Assembly: GCA_041917755.1 (NCBI GenBank)
Contig: JAYRWY010000008.1
Location: 1 to 45,656 of the forward strand
Reading direction: 5' to 3'
DNA from: RGZA01 sp041917755
GTDB taxonomy: Bacteria; Pseudomonadota; Alphaproteobacteria; UBA9219; RGZA01
Length of the DNA: 45,656 nt
Shown here: one piece after another, positions 42,313-45,656 of the stretch
How the letters are laid out: each line of letters opens with the position of its first letter
How positions within the stretch are numbered: position 1 is the first letter of the stretch
Program-made: the position numbers and the translations under genes
Notes under the pieces: model-generated
Told to the model about the DNA's origin: nothing
The model's database searches: none
The model's input: only the letters and a program-made list of their open reading frames with translations

Positions 42313-43895
42313 GCCAGTTTTTCGTTCAGATACGATTTGAGCTGTCCGGCGTTGACGCGTTCTTGTGATGCAGTATCACGGTGACGAACGGTAACCGTAC
42401 CATCCTTCAGGCTTTCACCATCCACGGTTAGGCAGAATGGTGTTCCCGCTTCATCCATACGCGCATAGCGCTTACCAATGGATTGCTTGGCATCATATTG
42501 GCAGGTGAAGCTTTGGCGCAGTTCCAGATAAATTTTTTCTGCCATTTCAGGCATACCATCTTTATTCACCAACGGGAATACACCAGCCTTAATCGGGGCA
42601 AGGGTTGGCTTGATGCGCAACCATTCGGGCGATGCACGGCTGGCATCATATTCATAGGCATCACACAATACGGCCAAGACGCCGCGGGTTAGACCGCTGG
42701 CGGGCTCAATCACGTGCGGCAGGTAACGTTTGTTACCGTTTTCCTGATCGAAATATTCCAGATTGGTTTTGGAGTGTTGCGAATGCTGCGTTAAATCGAA
42801 ATTACCGCGATGGGCAATGCCTTCCAGCTCGCCAAACTTCGGCTCACTGAAGGGATATTGGAATTCCACGTCAGCGCAGGCGGTTGAATAATGTGCTAAT
42901 TCATCGCTGTCATGTTCGCGGCGCTGCAACTTGGTCTTGGATAAACCAATGCGATCTTCCCACCACTTCAAACGTGTGGTGACCCAGAATTCATACCACA
43001 TCTTTGCATCATCCGGCGGGCAGAAGAATTCCATTTCCATCTGCTCGAACTCACGTGTTCTGAATATGAAATTACGCGGGGTAACTTCATTACGGAATGC
43101 TTTACCGATTTGCGCAATACCAAACGGCACTTTTACGCGCGATGAATCCAGCACGTTTTTGTAATTCAGGAAAATACCTTGCGCGGTTTCGGGGCGCAGA
43201 TATGCCTTGCTATCTTCGTTTTGAAACACACCGGTATAGGTTTCAAACATCAAATTAAATTTGCGTGGCTCGGTAAGCGTGCCAGCGTTTTCTGCATCTG
43301 GGCCGATGACATTTGCGCGTTGGCTTTCCGATAACGATGTAAACGGAATAGCCTTTGTAATGTCGAATGGTATGATGTCACCGCCGCCCGCTTTTTGAAC
43401 CATCTTCTTTGCTTTTTTTAGCAGATTGGCTTCGGCTTCATCGCCATCGAGCGTGCTGAGCCAACCGCCAAATGATTTGGTCTGGCCTGCTTTTTGATAC
43501 TGCACATCAATGCATACAATATGGTCTGCACGGTAGCGTGACTTGGTTTCACGGCAATCGGTCATCAAATCGGCAAAGCCCGCCACGTGGCCCGATGCCA
43601 CCCATGTTTTAGGGTTTTGAATAATGGCGCTGTCCAACCCAACGATGGAAAGCGGTTTGCCATCCGGGCCGATGGGTGGGCATTCCACCATATCGCGCCA
43701 CCATGTGTCGCGGATGTTGTTTTTAAGCGCGATGCCTAGCGGGCCAAAATCCCAAAAGCCATTAAGGCCGCCATAAATTTCGGAAGCAGGAAATACAAAC
43801 CCACGGCGTTTAGCCAACGATACTAAATTGGCCATGCGTTGTGTGGCGGTTACGGGCGCATTATTCACTTCTACTTTTTGGGCGGCTTCAGACAT
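42309..43895 (-). CDS. glyS: Glycyl-tRNA synthetase, single-chain type
   Basis: It charges tRNAGly. The 528-residue class-II enzyme has FPASEIYGGLNGFWDFGPLG near the start, motif 2 AFRNEVTPRNFIFRTREFEQ, and motif 3-like PASGLTRGVLAVLCDAY, followed by an anticodon-binding domain (about 420-528). This is the homodimeric archaeal/eukaryal and Gram-positive type, not the GlyQ/GlyS tetramer common in alphaproteobacteria. I start at MSEAAQ (43895) because the longer frame adds a Cys-rich N terminus unlike the family. Confidence 0.95.
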   Translation of the reverse strand: MSEAAQKVEVNNAPVTATQRMANLVSLAKRRGFVFPASEIYGGLNGFWDFGPLGIALKNNIRDTWWRDMVECPPIGPDGKPLSIVGLDSAIIQNPKTWVASGHVAGFADLMTDCRETKSRYRADHIVCIDVQYQKAGQTKSFGGWLSTLDGDEAEANLLKKAKKMVQKAGGGDIIPFDITKAIPFTSLSESQRANVIGPDAENAGTLTEPRKFNLMFETYTGVFQNEDSKAYLRPETAQGIFLNYKNVLDSSRVKVPFGIAQIGKAFRNEVTPRNFIFRTREFEQMEMEFFCPPDDAKMWYEFWVTTRLKWWEDRIGLSKTKLQRREHDSDELAHYSTACADVEFQYPFSEPKFGELEGIAHRGNFDLTQHSQHSKTNLEYFDQENGNKRYLPHVIEPASGLTRGVLAVLCDAYEYDASRASPEWLRIKPTLAPIKAGVFPLVNKDGMPEMAEKIYLELRQSFTCQYDAKQSIGKRYARMDEAGTPFCLTVDGESLKDGTVTVRHRDTASQERVNAGQLKSYLNEKLA

Positions 43896-43983
43896 GAAAA
43901 ACTTTCTTTTTAATCGGAATGCGTAATGAGTTGTGCAATCCCTACAGAATGCACTGCACGCCAATAAAAGTGAAGTTTTTTAA

Positions 43984-44892
43984 TTAAGCCGCGAGCTTGG
44001 TGGCTTTTTTAGCCTTGCGGATGCGCGATGCGAGGCTGTACCACGCCAATTTGGCAGCAGCCTTGGCCACGATGCCTTGCGTATCAATCCCGCACGCCTT
44101 CAACACCATCGAAACAACACGGTCCATATGATAAGCGCGATATTTGGAATAGGCGCGCACCGTATACTCTTCGGTGAACTGTTTGCGGTTATAGACCACG
44201 CCGCCATTATCATTGGCCGCACGGTTCTTGGTCATGGTGGTGAAATTAGCGGAATAGTAGGCAAAGGATAACTCATCATCCTCTGACTCTTTAATGCGGG
44301 AAAGGCCGATTTTAAGGCGTTCCATAGGCGAGAGTTTTTCAACTTCCAGATAACGCTTCATATGCACATAGAAGAACTTGTAATGGCGCAATTCATCACC
44401 AGCAATGGCTTGGCAGATGTATTTCAATACAGGTTCATTCGCAGCATCAGCCAGCGCGGTATAATAAGAACTTGTGCCGGTTTCAACGATGCAACGTGAA
44501 ATCAGCTCACCCGAGCGTGAACCACGAATGGACTCTTTCGCATTCAAATCGATACGATAGCCAGCAACGAAATGTTTGAAGCTTGCCTGGAAATTAAATG
44601 TCGGGTCAGCCATTTCCGCCCAACGACCCAAGGCTTCGCCATGCTGCACTTCTTCAGCGGCCCATTGCTTGATGTCTTTGATGAATTCTTCATCACCAGC
44701 AAAAATATTGGAGAGGTAAGTTGCATAGTCATGCGCATTGTATTCAACGAGCGCAGCAGCCTTGATGACTTTTAAAATTTCAGGGCATACTTTGCTGGCA
44801 TCGAACTGCGCCCAGGGCACATCATCCAATGACCAATTCTTTTTTGCTTTTTGAACTTCTTGCGAAGCGGGCGTCGTTGTAGCGAGATTCAA
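43984..44892 (-). CDS. Ferritin-like diiron protein
   Basis: 302 residues, four-helix diiron type. The ligand set is complete: Glu50, Glu81-x-x-His84 (EEVQHGE), Glu137 and Glu167-x-x-His170 (DELRHYKFF). This pattern fits acyl-ACP desaturase-like or related oxygenases more than storage ferritin. The C-terminal tail is strongly basic (RIRKAKKATKLAA). The substrate is unknown. It lies upstream of glyS on the same strand, with 88 bases between. Confidence 0.78.
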   Translation of the reverse strand: MNLATTTPASQEVQKAKKNWSLDDVPWAQFDASKVCPEILKVIKAAALVEYNAHDYATYLSNIFAGDEEFIKDIKQWAAEEVQHGEALGRWAEMADPTFNFQASFKHFVAGYRIDLNAKESIRGSRSGELISRCIVETGTSSYYTALADAANEPVLKYICQAIAGDELRHYKFFYVHMKRYLEVEKLSPMERLKIGLSRIKESEDDELSFAYYSANFTTMTKNRAANDNGGVVYNRKQFTEEYTVRAYSKYRAYHMDRVVSMVLKACGIDTQGIVAKAAAKLAWYSLASRIRKAKKATKLAA

Positions 44893-45050
44893 GTGGCACC
44901 TCTCGATAAATGAGGCTGTCTACATACATTGCGCAACGCAGCATTGTCAACTGGATGCTTTATTTTCTATTGTAAAACAAGCAATTAAATGATTTCATTG
45001 TCTTGCATTCCTTGAGTCTTTTCGCCCCCAGCCCTAACCTGTCCCCTGCC

Positions 45051-45656
45051 ATGCGCATAGCCTTTCTTAACGTTTGGACCGCAACCAGTGCCGAGGAGCA
45101 AGCCGCGCAGGCTATCCGCACCGCCGGTGAACGTATCGGCGTGGAGGTTATTCCCTGTTTTAATAATGCGCAGGTCGAAGCCGCCAAGCCAGATTTCCTG
45201 ATTGTGAATTCAAGAACTCAGGCGAAGCTAACGGGTTATCCAACCTATGCGTGTTTGAATGAACCCAGCACGGTGTATTTCCGTGACCCAAAATTGCTGC
45301 AATATGTATTCACCTTTGATGGTTATACATCCCTCTCCGATAGCCTTGCTGAATTTATTCGCCAAGCTTTATACGGTATAGGCCGGCATGAAGATGTTGG
45401 TACCTATTTTTCTACTGCACTTAAACAATCGAATGATAACAGCGAAGTAAAAGCCGCACTGATGAATGGCAGCGCAAAAGTTTCATATTTTGGAACCAAT
45501 TGGGATGGCCGCCGTATTGATTTCTTCCGCACCTTTGGCAATTGGAACAAGGGGGAGATTTACGGCCCTACCGCGAGCTGGGGTCATTATAACCTCCCGT
45601 CCTATAAGGGTTCGACGCCTTTTGATGGCGTGTCGGTTCAAAACATCTATAAGAAA
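45051..45656 (+). CDS. Glycosyltransferase-like protein (partial, cut by window end)
   Basis: At least 202 residues are open from ATG 45051 to the window edge; I translated this directly. The N terminus MRIAFLNVWTATSAEEQ begins a Rossmann-like domain, and the segment SYFGTNWDGRRIDFFRTFGN followed by GEIYGPTASW and YKGSTPFDGVSV resembles a CgeB-type glycosyltransferase family I recall. No ribosome site is clear. The assignment is tentative because the C-terminal donor-binding domain is missing. Confidence 0.55.
   Translation, partial: MRIAFLNVWTATSAEEQAAQAIRTAGERIGVEVIPCFNNAQVEAAKPDFLIVNSRTQAKLTGYPTYACLNEPSTVYFRDPKLLQYVFTFDGYTSLSDSLAEFIRQALYGIGRHEDVGTYFSTALKQSNDNSEVKAALMNGSAKVSYFGTNWDGRRIDFFRTFGNWNKGEIYGPTASWGHYNLPSYKGSTPFDGVSVQNIYKK

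Noticed and set aside
1..45656. CtrA binding sites (TTAA-N7-TTAA), CRISPR arrays, tRNAs, insertion sequences
   Set aside because: I looked for these by eye; only TTAA half-sites with wrong spacing were found and no convincing example of the others.

Overview
This window reads as a chromosomal segment of a free-living or predatory-type alphaproteobacterium with moderate GC content. I infer the class from a ChpT-type histidine phosphotransferase, an F1-ATPase inhibitor zeta-like (DUF1476) protein beside purC, the order purC-purS-purQ-purL-bolA-grxD, a KirBac channel, and PPDK. The relatives that come to mind are Rhodospirillales or Micavibrionales, but the sequence alone does not fix the order. 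I found no tRNA, rRNA, transposase, integrase, phage gene or CRISPR array. The window looks like a core-genome region with scattered lineage-specific genes.

Layout. Positions 1-2906 (minus strand) hold chpT, cheY, cheB and the start of cheR, which place cell-cycle phosphorelay and chemotaxis-adaptation genes side by side. NAD kinase follows on plus (3015-3782), with a peculiar membrane-segment reading frame directly behind its stop codon. A hypothetical gene meets a DipZ-like thioredoxin gene tail to tail (4132-5595). fabF and acpP (minus) diverge from an ABCB-type exporter (plus). Then come dedA and greA (minus), and a plus-strand run of map, radC, a Cys-rich lipoprotein gene and purB joined by ATGA overlaps.

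Positions 14755-20488 are the most accessory-looking part: a SprA-like protein that has lost its protease motif, a KirBac potassium channel, an unrecognised Pro-rich protein with an L,D-transpeptidase-like His/Cys spacing, and a 953-residue exported subtilase on minus. Next are the zeta-like gene (minus) and the purine operon (purC, purS, purQ, purL), interrupted by a YXWGXW lipoprotein and a YceI-like gene. It continues into DUF2157 and GDYXXLXY membrane-protein genes, bolA and a monothiol glutaredoxin gene.

Positions 28763-31092 encode exported proteins: a small secreted protein, a PDZ-less trypsin-like protease and a PCu(A)C-like protein. The rest is housekeeping mixed with unusual genes: rpsD, two methyltransferases, a polyprenyl synthetase, terC, a degenerate chemoreceptor-like protein, ppdK, an FkbM methyltransferase, a Nudix-like protein, a single-chain glycyl-tRNA synthetase, a diiron ferritin-like protein and the start of a glycosyltransferase-like gene cut by the right edge.

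The clearest joint pathways are de novo purine synthesis (purB, purC, purS, purQ, purL), fatty-acid elongation (acpP, fabF) and signalling (chpT, cheYBR, the receptor-like protein). Several intergenic hairpins are convincing terminators; others, such as the 13-bp inverted repeat at 10471-10514 and the leaders of acpP and rpsD, are unexplained. I see no single obvious new defence or secretion system. The best leads are the NAD-kinase tail frame, the motif-less SprA homologue, the Pro-rich protein at 16453 and the membrane-tethered subtilase.
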